Of a stretch of DNA of 64,000 nucleotides, positions 46,823 through 57,954 are shown piece by piece. The position numbers were made by a program, and so were the translations under genes. This DNA is from Calvatia gigantea (lineage: Eukaryota; Basidiomycota; Agaricomycetes; Agaricales; Lycoperdaceae): the NCBI GenBank assembly GCA_025093985.1, contig JACAAK010000008.1:186001-250000 (forward strand), given 5' to 3'. Numbering within the stretch: position 1 is the first letter of the stretch; every line of letters begins with the position of its first letter. Below the pieces are notes generated by a model. It had not been told where the DNA came from, made no database searches, and saw only the letters and a list, made by a program, of their open reading frames with translations.

Positions 46823-47044
46823 TTGGATCCTGGGATGGTCCTGGGTGCTGCTGAGGTACATCCTTCGGTGCGATCCATAGTCTGGCGCGACGATGGCAAT
46901 CGTGCTATTTTTAAACGTGAGGTCACCTACGACGCTGATGACCACCAGCGCGAATGTTGCGATGTTATGGTTGTTCTGTTTGGAGAGTGGATCACGAGTC
47001 AGAAGGGAGTTATGTTGCTCGAATACAGAGGCGTGAAAAGTTGA
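46823..47044 (+). CDS. Hypothetical 73-aa open frame, conserved in both units
   Basis: Open frame with a protein-like composition: REVTYDADDHQRECCDVMVV followed by LFGEWITSQKGVMLLEYRG. The copy at 59470-59691 encodes the same protein with a silent GTT/GTC change. It may be the last exon of a decayed gene rather than a complete one. No family recognised. Confidence 0.35.
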   Translation: MDPGMVLGAAEVHPSVRSIVWRDDGNRAIFKREVTYDADDHQRECCDVMVVLFGEWITSQKGVMLLEYRGVKS

Positions 47045-47639
47045 TCAATCGAAGAACGCGGTAAGGAGTACCCGGAAGGACAAGTATATGGTTCATCATT
47101 GAGCGAGAACAGCCCCTGGCGTCGACACGACCAGTGGCGAGGGAACACGAAACCAAATACATGCGCGACGGACTCGGGAACTTTCAAAAACCCAAGCACT
47201 GGGTACTGAGTACCAATATTCAGTGTAAAACGAAGCAGACAGGACTCACCGATGAATTTTCACTGGAAGGCGATAAGCCAACGACTGCCGTCTGGTCCGG
47301 TGGTACGATGTCCGAGATGTCACACTTGCCTCCTACTCTTTGACGGTGACCCTGGCGACCGGTCTTGCGCCTAGAAATCGAGTTCTTTGCTGGCCTCGCA
47401 GAGATGGCAGGGAGCACCTGGTACTTCTGCTTCCCCTTACTTGGTCTCCATAGGTGTCGTGTGAGTGTTGTTTACATGGTGTTGGGGGCCGTGAATTCCA
47501 ATTTCCGGTGTTTGCGGTGCTGGTCGCCAATGCGGCCTGGAGTCGGAGACCAGTAAGATATTGGTTGATACTTAGAAGTTAGGTGTAATCAATCGACATA
47601 CCCCAGTAGATGATCGAGGTACATTATACAACTCTTGCA

Positions 47640-49020
47640 CCTTCTGCAAATACGAACCAACGTCTGTTGTAGTCACCAGCAAGGCCGAACGTTGAACGTT
47701 GAACGCTGGACAGTGACATGGATCGCATGGGTGGAAGGAAAAGGAGGAGTCAACGAAGATCAACAAGTCCCGATCACGTTCCGGATTGGTCGACGTTAAC
47801 CTTCACATGACCCTCGGACGATACATGATTAATGCATAATTCCCCCCACATTCCCGGGACACTTATACGCTGATGGGCACCCGTTAGTGTCGCAAGAAGG
47901 CATAGGTATCTATGATGGGTAAGCGTATTTTTGTTAAGGGGTTTAGCGAACCAGATAGCAGCGCCCGCAATCCCTAGAAATCCCTCGCAACACCTGAGTA
48001 CTTGAACCCTTCATAGTAAAACTTGCATATGTCACCTAGACGGAGCACTACGCTGGTTTCTTTGAATTGTCACCCAAGGTCACGCTGTGCTCGTGGACGG
48101 AAATCCCAACATCACCTTACTAAACGGCGCTCCCAGCATATCCAACTCGCCTAGTAGCAGCGAAACACAGGAGTGTAGGTTGCGTGTGCACAAGGACCAC
48201 GGTCCGCTGGGACAAAGTCTGCCCGCGACACACTTCGGCGAGCTCTGCAGACTGCAGCGTCCTTCGATTACTCGAGGCCCCATTTTTAGCCCCATCACGG
48301 TCGGCGTCGCTTCCGTCCGGCTCCACCCACCATTCCAACATGTCGTTTCGTCCGCTTCATTCCCTTCAGCGGCTCCTAGAAGCACATAGTGCGGGACCGG
48401 CTGGTATCCTGCGAACTGTTGAAGACCCCACGTAAGAACACTGACCTGGCTTCAAGGACGCACTCCAAGGCCTCGAAACACCTATCATTGAAGCAAGAGA
48501 CATGGTCCCCCTTCCTACGGAAGTAAACGAAAAACCCACATCTGCCCCATTCCCATTCGCAACTTCATCCAATACTGTATCATCCTCACCTTCACTTGCA
48601 CTCAGTCCCACCAATCCATCACAAAAACTTCCAGAGAAGCCGGTCCACCTGTCCACCACTCCCAGCGGGGGTTACAAATGACCAACGTGCCTAATAAGGA
48701 ACGACATGACCAAGGACAGGGACGAATGTATCAGTGAACTCGCAAGAAAATCTGTGGGAGTACTGAAAGGGATGGTGAAAGGTTGGGATGTCGGTGCGTC
48801 TTTTTCTCCCCTTCCCCTTCCAACTAAAAATCTTTCTTTTATTAACCTACCGCCGAGTGACGCAACAGCCCTCCTCCCATTGATGATGCTCCTCTAGGTT
48901 TCACACTCCTCCCACAACATACTTCTTATGAAGGACCTGCTGGCGCAAAGCCGAAATACAACGGCGGAGGTGGCCATCGAGCAAACGAGAAACGGTCTCG
49001 TTGATGAAAGAGATGATTGA
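47640..49020 (+). pseudogene. vps36: Decayed vps36 copy 3 (unit 1)
   Basis: Contains a GLUE piece reading GHPLVSQEGIGIYDG (near 47877-47920), a shift to another frame, the MSFRPLHSLQRLLE block (48341-48382), then FKDALQGLETPIIEARDMV in pieces (48450-48505), a Ser/Thr-rich spacer, MTNVPN..DMTKDRDECISELA (48678-48745) and GVLKGMVKGWDVG. The layout parallels the other vps36 relics, with stops throughout. Apparent long frames on either strand in this stretch are not independent genes. Confidence 0.65.
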
Positions 49021-49348
49021 TGATGTGGGGGTGACAGTGTGGATGATGGTGTGGCGAGATTGGGTGGAGTGGAGAGCTGAAGTGAGACGGTAGCTAAATG
49101 TGTTTGTCGGGTGTGTTTGGGATAAGAACTGGTACAGGTGGTGTAGAGATACCCAAACCGAGGTTGAATGAATAGCCTTGTATGACAGACAAGTTGTGCG
49201 AATCAGTGTTACGACTACTCGTCAATGTAGCGGTGGTGATAGAAAAGGGAACGCAACCAAGCTACTATACAGTACTATGAAATCAGTGGTTTGGGTATCA
49301 GTCTGCTTCTGACCAATCCTCGCCACTGTTGCTTCAATCCTCCACCTA

Positions 49349-51562
49349 CTAACTAAATTGTCCCTCCCGACACAACCTCTCTCCTTCGGCCAAGTCGGGT
49401 GCCTTGAATTCTCGGTAGGACTTTAAATCATGGTTGATTTCCCAATACCAGAAAATCGACTTCGAATCATATCCTACAACATATAATCCTGACTCGACCC
49501 GACCTTTGGGTTTGAGAAACGGAGAAGTGGGGTTATGGGGTCGAATGATATTCCTCTGCCGTTGTTTTTCGACGCCCTTTAAACATTATTAGTAGCTGTT
49601 TCATTCTACATGTTGTAAGACACCAGCTCACTTTCTTGAACGAAGCGATGTCGAATTTCAAAAATTCTCCAGGTTGAAGCCAAAAAAGTTGAGTCCTGTG
49701 AACGTACTTGCGTAAACCGGCACATTGATACAATCTCGTTCGGATCCTGTCCTGGTCCGGGAAAAAGATTCTGTTTATGCCTATACTAACATATAAGTGT
49801 TTGCGAAAATCGAAATCAGCTCCGAGTGAGAGGTTTCCGCCATCGATACGGCGATAAATCCAAGCTTCAATGAGGGAGTTGATCAATTCGTTCCCATATG
49901 GATAAGAAAGGTTGGATGCTGAATCGGCCGCGCCAGATGCCCGGACCAGCTCTAGATGTAGAGGCGTTAACTTGGCAAGAATGTCAAGATGGAGTAAACA
50001 CACCCGAGCCTTGCCAGCAGTGGCGTTTTTCGAAATTATGTACGAGGTTCCCCTCCCGTTTGTCAAGATATTCATTCAGCGTCGTGGTTTTGATACAATA
50101 AATGCCAGAACGACGTGGATCGAGAAGGAAATCCTTGAATGACTTATGATAGAAAGAAATGGTTCCACCAAGTGAACTCCGGATGATACGGTATGCTTCC
50201 GCCGTAAGATGTGGGTTTGTTTGAAGATATGAACAACGGGTGTCGATTGTAGGATCAAGTTCTAGAGCTTTGCGTTGGCGCTGAAAATGAACCACAGCGT
50301 TCAGTTGGTTACAGGCGGCTTCAAGCTCAACTTTGGATACACCTAATTTGTTGGCGATAATCACTGCGCCAGGAGTTCTGCCCCAGCATAGGACAGCAAG
50401 CAATCGGTGGATGATGGGAAATATTTTGACGGAGATGCGTTGCATAATCAGCATATAAAATGCATCCAGCTCTGCAAAGGTAGGTTCAGTGGTAACGTTG
50501 CGCCGATTGTTATTTGAGATTACGGCAACGACTGCACGTAACAGCTCCTCAGGGTTAAGGGAATCTGGTTGACCAACGAATCGAAGGACTGTTCTGGCAT
50601 AGATGAATAATCCACCTGCAGCGAGGATAAGCTTCCTCATATCGCTATGAGATGGCCACAGGGAGGTTATCAAGACATTCCGACGCCGAAGGATATTCTC
50701 AAACCCGGCCTTGAGGTAAAGTTCGATGTCTCCATCAGCATCGCGTGAGATCGGAAGTACGGTCTTGTGACAGAGCAAGGATATGTCAGCCTTGGAAAAC
50801 GTGGCTTCAATATGGGGTTCAGGGCGACTGAAGAACGCCCAACACAAAGGAGTAGCCCCCTCACAGGCAGCGGCAGCCACTATTTCAATGATCTCACACT
50901 GTGCGTCCTGGGTCTCACACTCGTCCAGGCCGTCAACGAACACGGGAATCCTCTCCCCAACACCCTTTCCCCTTTCCCCTAGCTCCTGCAATGGTTCAGC
51001 AAGGAGTCCCCAGAACTGCGTTTCCATCGATTTACTGACGAGTGTCTTATTGCGACGTATCTTCCTGTCAATGAGGTCGTGATAGTCGGAATTGATGGTG
51101 GTGAGCTGGTGTGCAATCGAAGGAAAGAATTTCTGGTGCTTGTTTCGCCCATTGATGGAGAAAAAGAATGCCGGGCAGTGCGTACCCTTCCGCTTGAGTT
51201 TCTCTACACAGGTCTGGGCTACAGCAGATTTTCCTACTCCGGCTGGTCCTTTCATCCAGTATATAGGTGAGGGTGTGCTACCGACGGGGGGAAGAGCCCA
51301 CTGAACGATATCTTCAACGAATTCTTCACGTGTTCCAGGGAAGCATCGGGGAGGCGGATCGCGAGCGGATGAATCGTGGGCGGCCTCAGGAATTGATGCT
51401 TCGAGTAAGATGTCGATACCTGACTCATACAGAGGGCAGCTCAGTCCAAATATGCATCAGGTCTGACCGAGCCATACCAGTCGGTCCAGTCGAGTAGTTG
51501 TTGGTGGTGGCACTTGTGAACTGGCCACCATTGATTTTGACCTTACTTGCATTGCTGAACAT
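49349..51562 (-). CDS. NACHT-domain STAND NTPase (NLR-like), copy B1
   Basis: Complete NACHT gene with exons 51562-51478, 51419-50004, 49951-49632 and 49576-49349; 2049 bases, 682 aa, all phases consistent. N-terminus MFSNASKVKINGGQFTSA, then FPGTREEFVEDIVQW. Walker A GPAGVGKS at about residues 86-93, Walker B VFVDGLDE at about 188-195, then CWAFFSRPEPHIEATF, ELYLKAGFENILRRR and FYHKSFKDFLLDPRRS. The C-terminus GLYVVGYDSKSIFWYWEIN matches copy A. Exon structure is the same as copy A, but the proteins differ at many positions, so A and B are old paralogs. No repeat-type sensor domain follows. A near-identical copy lies in unit 2. Confidence 0.93.
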
Positions 51563-52058
51563 AGGTAACGATCGGAAGCGAGGAGTGTTCGTGGGGTGTT
51601 GATGTAGGTGGTCGCCAGTTAGAGGAGGGAGACATTAACAAGTCACAGCATTCGGCCCTATGTCTAAAAATAGCCTCAAAGCATCGAGTATATTCAGAGT
51701 TTGAACGGTGATGGTGGGACGAGACAGTGTGCCCCTACCCATTCCCACATCGCATGCATTTAGGAGGGCATTAAAGTTCAAGTTGCGGCTGGGTGTACCC
51801 TCGGAAGGGTGGCCGGGGGCCATGCAAGGTGGCATGGGGGAGACTGGAAGTATTGTCGTCTGGTCAGTCACAGTGTCTTAGAATAGATTCAATTACTCGT
51901 TATAAATGCTGGCGCTTTCTTGTGAAGCTTACAGCCGTTCGTTGGTTGATAAAAGAACCTAGATGGGTATCGTGACGCCGATAGGGATTTCGTGACACGC
52001 GGAGGTGTTGTCTAATTAAAAATGCAATCATGTTCCGCTTCTCTTTCTCCTTCTACTC
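51563..52058. other. Intergenic region upstream of NACHT gene B1
   Basis: About 500 bases, no supported gene. It probably includes the NACHT promoter. A short minus-strand open frame at 51635-51871 has no motif. Confidence 0.4.
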
Positions 52059-52869
52059 ATGCGGCCCCCAGTCGATGCGACCGCACCACCTCGACAACGA
52101 CCCAAACAGGTGTCCGTTAGGGTTCTCAGAGGTGATACGACTCGACGAGCTGTACAATGTGCCCCCAAATCGACCGAGGTATGTGCCGAGACCTTTGCGA
52201 GGAATCGTCCCCACCGCTCAACAATACCATGCACGCCTTACTTTCTATATTCACCCCGAGAGCAGATACATACTGGGGTTTGCATATCTCTTCTCACCGA
52301 TCTCACCCCTTACTCCACTTTCTGGGTTATTATGTGTTCATGGCCCGTGTTCACTCCCTCGGCACCAGTGGGACCTGACAGCAGGTTCCTGGATTATGAG
52401 CTCCCCAAGGTTGGCTCGGGATCTCTTTCTTCGTTTTCCTCGTTTGTTGGTCTCTGCATCCTGAGCTTCTGCAACTCTCTAATCCAATGTGATCCTGTCC
52501 ATTCCTGACTTCACGGGCGGCGATTTGCAACCGGCTCCGGAAAACTTTGGAACTCGGGTTGTACTTGACGCCATGCGACAGTTCATACCGCACCCACAGA
52601 GGCGGAAGAAAGGGAAGTGCCGAGTTTATTCCGTAGCACCTGGGCCGCGAGGCCCAACAAGCAATTCGACCATTGGGGCAGGTGAACCAGCTCGTCAAGT
52701 CTCAATTGAAGAGGAGCCGAGTGCGACGCTTAGGACTTCAATTCTCTGCGCTTTTCCGTTTCAGCACAATACATCCCGCACCAGCCGTACCTCACAAGGG
52801 GTATTAAGGGGCAGGGGGAGCAAAGTACGTTCATCATCCATTATCTTCAGACAAGTTCAATCCGGATGA
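52059..52869 (+). CDS. Hypothetical coding region, not resolved
   Basis: Adjoining open frames on the plus strand look partly coding: PPRQRPKQVSVRVLRGDTTR near 52080-52140 and VILSIPDFTGGDLQPAPENF near 52485-52550, the latter followed by QRRKKGKCRVYSVAPGPRG. I could not connect them by convincing introns and recognise no family. May be a degraded gene. Confidence 0.25.
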
Positions 52870-53269
52870 CCTTCCCCTTCCGTCTTTTGCCTTCGCCTTG
52901 TTTTCAACCTTTCTCGCTCTGATCTCATGACTCGCACTCCAACAAATCGACCATAAACTGGTTACTGTTCCAAGCAATACAGCATCACCATTTTTGCGGC
53001 AGCAGTCACCAACATCGTCGGGGTTCTACAGTCACCTCCCTTGCCGGCGCTTTCAGCATCATCCGTCATCGTTGTGCCAAGCTACGCAACTTCAGGGGGA
53101 ATACCCCATGCTCGCTGACCCAACCTCTGATGCGGGCGGCAGTTCAAAGTGAACTACGAAAGCACGAGAATCGGCAGTAGCCTTAAATCCAGTACTGGAT
53201 CAGTCCAAAAGTGATATCAAGACTTTTTCAGGACGGTTGTTCAGCAATTCCCCCCCTGTCTATCATTTT
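52870..53269. other. Intergenic region before unit 2
   Basis: About 400 bases with no supported feature. Similarity to unit 1 (about 40100) starts to appear at about 53270. Confidence 0.35.
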
Positions 53270-53469
53270 CACCCCTCCTTCCTCGCAATGCGTGGCGAAT
53301 AACCATGAGATGACCATCGGCTTTGCCTCCTTTCCAAGTACATGGGGCCGTCAATTCGGCTGATAAGGGCACAACGAGTCTAAACTGCCTAAGGGGCCCT
53401 ACGTTTTTTAGTGGACCAGCTCGGTTATGCTTTAGGTGCCCGTAATAGGTGGCGAGCATCAAGAATTGA

Positions 53470-54189
53470 CTAAAGGCTATCACCATGAACGGGTTGGAGG
53501 GATTCGCGTCCTCAACTTCCAATTCCAAGGACAACTACGAGAGGCAGAAGCAGAAACCGGTTATGAGCAAAATATTTCTCAAAGTATCTTCATAAACCTG
53601 GACATCTGTGTATCGTATCAAGGCTTGATAACGCATCTGAGCCTCCATCGTTGGGCAAGACGCCGGTTTCCTCCATCTCGCGGATCACTGCGTGTATGTA
53701 CTCTCCCGCACCTGACATATTTGCCACCCGTGCACATGCTGCGTGAAGGGCGAGGTAACGGGGGTCAGGAAGTGGTAGCCTTGCAGAATCGGCAGTAGTG
53801 AACGTGACGATGGGGGGAATAGCCGTAGTATAATATCCATTTCTAGTTGAAGCCGGCCGATAGGTATCCGGTGGATCCTGGTCGAAATGATATAGTAGTG
53901 GTCAGCAATTAGCCAGTTACATTACGGGTGAGATGGCGCACATCCGGATTTCTCTCCAGCCAAACCAGCAAAGCATCAAACCATGCATGAATTTCACTTG
54001 AAAGAGTGAGGATATTCTCAAGTCTGTGGATATTTTCTCCGTTGAGTTCATCCATGACATTGATCTGGCCAAAACGCCCCAACAGAACGCTGGCGGATGC
54101 GGCGTAGATTAACTTTTTATACGATAAGCGACATTTCAACAAAATTTGAATCGAATAATGCAATGCACCTTGTTACTATCGCCGAGACC
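53470..54189 (-). pseudogene. HNH_2 gene, 3' part (unit 2)
   Basis: Carries the end of the HNH gene: HRLENILTLSSEIHAWF and ALHAACARVANMSGAGEYIH are present and match unit 1. The 5' side stops at 54189, inside the exon upstream of the HNH core, where unrelated DNA begins (CGAGACCC|GGTTCATGG). The last 170 bases have several small indels that break the frame. Together with 57862-56999 it once formed one gene. Confidence 0.7.
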
Positions 54190-55067
54190 CGGTTCATGGA
54201 CGTTCCCGAAATTCCGGTTGCACTTCACCGCCAGTTCCTCAGGGCAGATAAAATCGGGGCCGTGTTATCCTAACATACTCATACACACACGTTATCTTAA
54301 TAGCTCAAAAATCAACCTACGACTGTCAAACGGACAGAGCCACTTCAATACCATCGGGATAAGTCTTTGAATCTGTGAGGCCGTCCAATTTGTACTTTTT
54401 CAGGTATTACGGTTTGTTCCACGCAATTCCCCGCCTGCTCATATATTTTCCACCCTACCTCTCCATACGTCAAATGCGCTGGACCAACATGGTCATTGAG
54501 AATCAGCGAGTTAATCGAGGCCAGTATCCCTCCCCAAGTACAAGGACTTACGGAAGTAACACGAGTTTGTGCACATCACGATTGCATATTGATCATTATG
54601 GAAAATCAGCTTCATTGTCCCACCAGCTCAAAATTTGCAAAAGTAGTTGTCATCCGTGCTCGCCCAGAGATCGGGAATCCACACCGATATTTCAATGGTT
54701 ACGAGCCATAACTTTATACTTATATCTCCCCCTTGTTTAGGTGGTAATAATCACAAGCAATTTCTACTGGTGCATCGCGCCCATGTCTACGAGCAGTAAT
54801 GACCCTGAGAGGATGCTTGACCGTCACCTCGGCAAACGATTTATGGAACTTTTGCAGATGAGAGATATTATACTACCTACATTGCATGATGAGTAACTAA
54901 TTTGCCCAGATATCGCGTCAAGGGTCTGAGAATGTGTAGTGCCATGCCAGCAAAGATAGTCCCCCCCAGTTGCTTTCTCTTTCCTACTCCTACTTTCCAT
55001 AAATCCGACTACAACGACGTGTTTTAGGTCGCGCTTTCAAGATCCATCATATGAATGCCTGGGTTCA
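54190..55067. other. Unique insert inside the HNH gene of unit 2
   Basis: About 880 bases not found elsewhere in the window, lying between the broken HNH 3' part and the transposase fragment. Short open frames only, no recognised motif. Its left and right joins are both sharp. Confidence 0.5.
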
Positions 55068-56992
55068 TGATTTTCAACAGGTCTGTTCCTTCTAGAATAA
55101 TATAGAACGGGAGATCGGGGTTTATGAGCTGCATTCGTGCAACCACAAAAAATAGGTTTTTAATAACAGCTTGAGTGTCGGCATAAAGCAGACCAGTCAG
55201 ACAAGCTGAACCATGCTCTAGCTGAAGAGCTGCTGCAACATGTGCAAAAGTCGAAAGAGATTCTAGCTGCCTTGAAGGGCTCATTGAAACATCGACAAAG
55301 GGCTCCACAAAAAGACTAAAGAAGGCAGCTAGGAAACAGATGCGTGAAGCTCGGTGGTGCTCAAATTCGTTGTCTGGATCTGGTAACATATTGAGTGAAT
55401 TTAGCTGTTGGATTAATGTGATTGCCTTTGGGACATTCTGCTTGTCTGCTGGGTCGAGTAATTCTTGGCCAGCTTCAAGTGAAAGGTCCAGAAGTCGGAT
55501 AAGTTTGTTAAGATGAGTACACTACAATAGCTGTTAAGACGAGTACACCACAATAGCTACGCTAGTGGCGGAGGGGAGTCATACTCACTGGGTTTGTTGA
55601 GATGATAGTTGTAGACGGTTGCTAGTGGATATCTGAGAGGAATGATGGGCAGAAGAAAGACTTAATTGTCTAAGGAATGTACACATACTACATAGGTCTT
55701 ATATATCTAATGTCTCTGGTCTGTGCGCTGTTCTACCTAATACAGGTGAGGTCTTATCTGCCAGTAGCATATATAGAGCATACTGCATACATTGTTCTAT
55801 TTAATAGACCATGACCAGCAACCTAGAGTGTGGTCTAGTACATTGTTTGTTATCTCTCTTCAAGAGTGAAGTACTCAAGACTCCGTTTCAGCTATAAATA
55901 GACTGAACCAACGTAGTGGTATGGATCGAGATTCAACAAAGTTGAGAGAGAACATCATTTGGGCTGATTACTGTGTCTTTGATCAAAACTCCTGAAATTC
56001 CACTAAGTAATGTGGCAAAACCTACTGTATCAACAAATCAACTTCATAAGGCTTTTGAGCTTTAGATCAGGTCAACTTACGTTTGAAAATGTGCTTCGGA
56101 TCGCACGTTGCTGTTATCAATTCCTTTGATGTGTAACAATTGAGGCCTTGAAGGGGTCGAAGTTTGAGTGCGAGTAGCGAACTCGGGTCCAGAGGCACCT
56201 TGGTACATAGTTGGTGGCGAGCTCGACGGAAGGTTGCATCTCCATCACTGGCGATGGACCACAACTCCCCGAACATCTTCTGGCCGTTTTCATGGGTTAC
56301 CCAGGTGTCAATGACTACTTGAATCCAACGCAAAAGAGCATCACTCTTCTCGGACTTATCCGATGGTGACAGAACAATGGGAATAGGTGCGTAATAATCA
56401 TTGCGGGCATAGGGGGCAACCGCAACGACTGTGGCATCAACACCCCAGCAGACCTTCTTCTCCGGATCGGCCTCCTGCAGTAGATCACATAGACGTTCAA
56501 TAGTTTCTGGTCCAGTAACATATGGATTGAAGTTCTTGGCATGTTCGCGACAGAGTCCAACAATGACCCTCCGATCTGGACAGTACCGGCACTTGCTTTC
56601 GACCGCAATGCCATCAAAACCAAGCAGGTTCCCTGGGATGACTCCATTAATTGCCTTAGGGGATGGTTTAATGGATGGGTTGAAGAAAGAAGATATATTG
56701 AGCGCGACCTCGTCGGAAGAAGGTTCTCCAGTGGAGGCGACAAGTTTGGGTACAACGTGGTGTCGGCGCACAGTGCTATCGGAAGCAAGTCCATGAGATT
56801 TATTCAACGTATATAATAATCGCCTCCCACCTATTGCCTGGCAAAGAAATGCGACGTCGAGATCCCGTTGGGTAAAGCCACCTCGGGGAGAGTAGAGGCC
56901 ATCAATGGCACGTCGGATTTGGGCTGCTATTGTGACTGCACTACTGCCGTGACGTAGTGCAACGGTGATGAGCTGCTGGAGACGAGGGATGT
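55068..56992 (-). mobile_element. Internal fragment of the transposase-like gene (unit 2)
   Basis: 1925 bases matching 42602-44526 of unit 1 at a constant spacing of 12466, with no difference seen by eye. It contains most of exon 2 (from RLQQLITVALRHG), exon 3, the first solo LTR, and the YADTQAVIKN block. It stops 12 bases into the second LTR. The N-terminal finger exon and the part with the proposed catalytic Glu are absent, so it cannot encode a working transposase. Confidence 0.85.
55506..55938. mobile_element. Solo LTR, second occurrence (same insertion copied)
   Basis: Same 433-base LTR with the same AAGTT target duplication as at 43040-43472, copied along with the surrounding transposase fragment and not an independent insertion. 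Confidence 0.85.
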
Positions 56993-56998
56993 ATTTGG

Positions 56999-57862
56999 TG
57001 AATTTCACTTGAAAGAGTGAGGATATTCTCAAGTCTGTGGATATTTTCTCCGTTGAGCTCGTCCATGACGTTGATCTGGCCAAAACGCTCCAACAGAGCG
57101 CTGGCGGATGCGGTGTAGATTAACTTTTTATACGATAAGCGACATTTTAACAAAATTTGAATCGAATAATGCACCTTGTTACTATCGCCGAGACCCTCGT
57201 AGGTCGACCGATCGAAAATATGAGCGGCGCGGGTTTCACACGGGGTCGATTCCGCTGGAACAAGGCCCTTTTCGACGGACATGCGGTCCGTTCTTTCGGT
57301 AAGCATGCAATGATAGCGGTCACGTTCAAGAGCCTAAGTGAGGCTTAGCACTGAACAATGAAAAAAAAAAGGGGGTCACAACTCACCAAATCCTTCGCTC
57401 TAGCATGGCTTTGGGGGGTGCGCTGAAGAATGTTGCTCTTGTACTGTTCCTTCTTCATATCGAAGGAAGGGGCAAATGGGTGGAGACTCGGGGTGGGTGT
57501 TCGCCCCTTGGGGCTATAGACTGAGATAAACATCGTCAGGGTGACCACAAAACGCGTTCAACGCGATACCTACAAACACGGAGAAGATGGTCTTTGTAGA
57601 GTTCCGCGAGGCGTTGTAGACTCGCATCGTCACCTGGAGCACAACGTACAACCTCTGAAGCGAAACCCATGCGGCCTTCCTCTGTCGGCGCCTCGTGAAG
57701 CATAAACCCGAGCAATCGTGCGCATACCAAGACTTCAAGTTTACCACGTTTGGGCACCTTGTCATGCCGGGATTCAAGGTCGAGGCAACGATCGTACGCG
57801 GATCGTATTATGAGTTGGGTTGATGAATTGTATGGGTTGGGAGTTGGAAGAGGGGTGGGCAT
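56999..57862 (-). pseudogene. HNH_2 endonuclease-like gene, 5' part (unit 2)
   Basis: Gives the missing front of the HNH gene. Exons 57862-57574 (MPTPLPTPNPYNSS, SAYDRCLDLESRH, RLAELYKDHLLRV), 57520-57387 (YSPKGRTPTPSLHPF, ARAKDL), 57333-57175 (ALERDRYHCMLTER, ETRAAHIFDRSTYEG) and the start of the next at 57123. That exon ends within LSSEIH at 56999, where transposase DNA joins. About 200 bases of it overlap in content with 53988-54189 but with several substitutions, so the two pieces come from different copies. The layout fits Agaricomycete HNH_2 proteins, whose function is unknown. The gene is broken. Confidence 0.8.
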
Positions 57863-57954
57863 CGTGAAGTGCAGTGGTTAGAACTTAGGGGCCTTTTCGC
57901 CTGTTATATTAATACGAAGTCCGCTGTTTGCTCTTGTTTCATTGAGCAAATGCC

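Larger units (their letters stand above)
40100..53270. repeat. Tandem segmental duplication, unit 1
   Basis: This block repeats from about 53270 to beyond the window end. Spacing is 13114 bases around the HNH gene (40795 vs 53909) and 12651-12641 bases from 45611 to the end. The central parts differ by transposon insertion and rearrangement. Right of 45611 the copies differ by roughly 1-2% as judged by eye. The unit's right edge is uncertain because its counterpart lies outside the window. Confidence 0.85.

Noticed and set aside
48080..48659. Overlapping frames of about 100 codons on both strands
   Set aside because: Lie in a decayed vps36 copy and are mirrored in unit 2; composition and order follow the relic.
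52059..52508. 149-codon frame as a complete gene
   Set aside because: The second half becomes hydrophobic and unlike coding sequence, and a competing frame overlaps; kept only as an unresolved hypothetical region.
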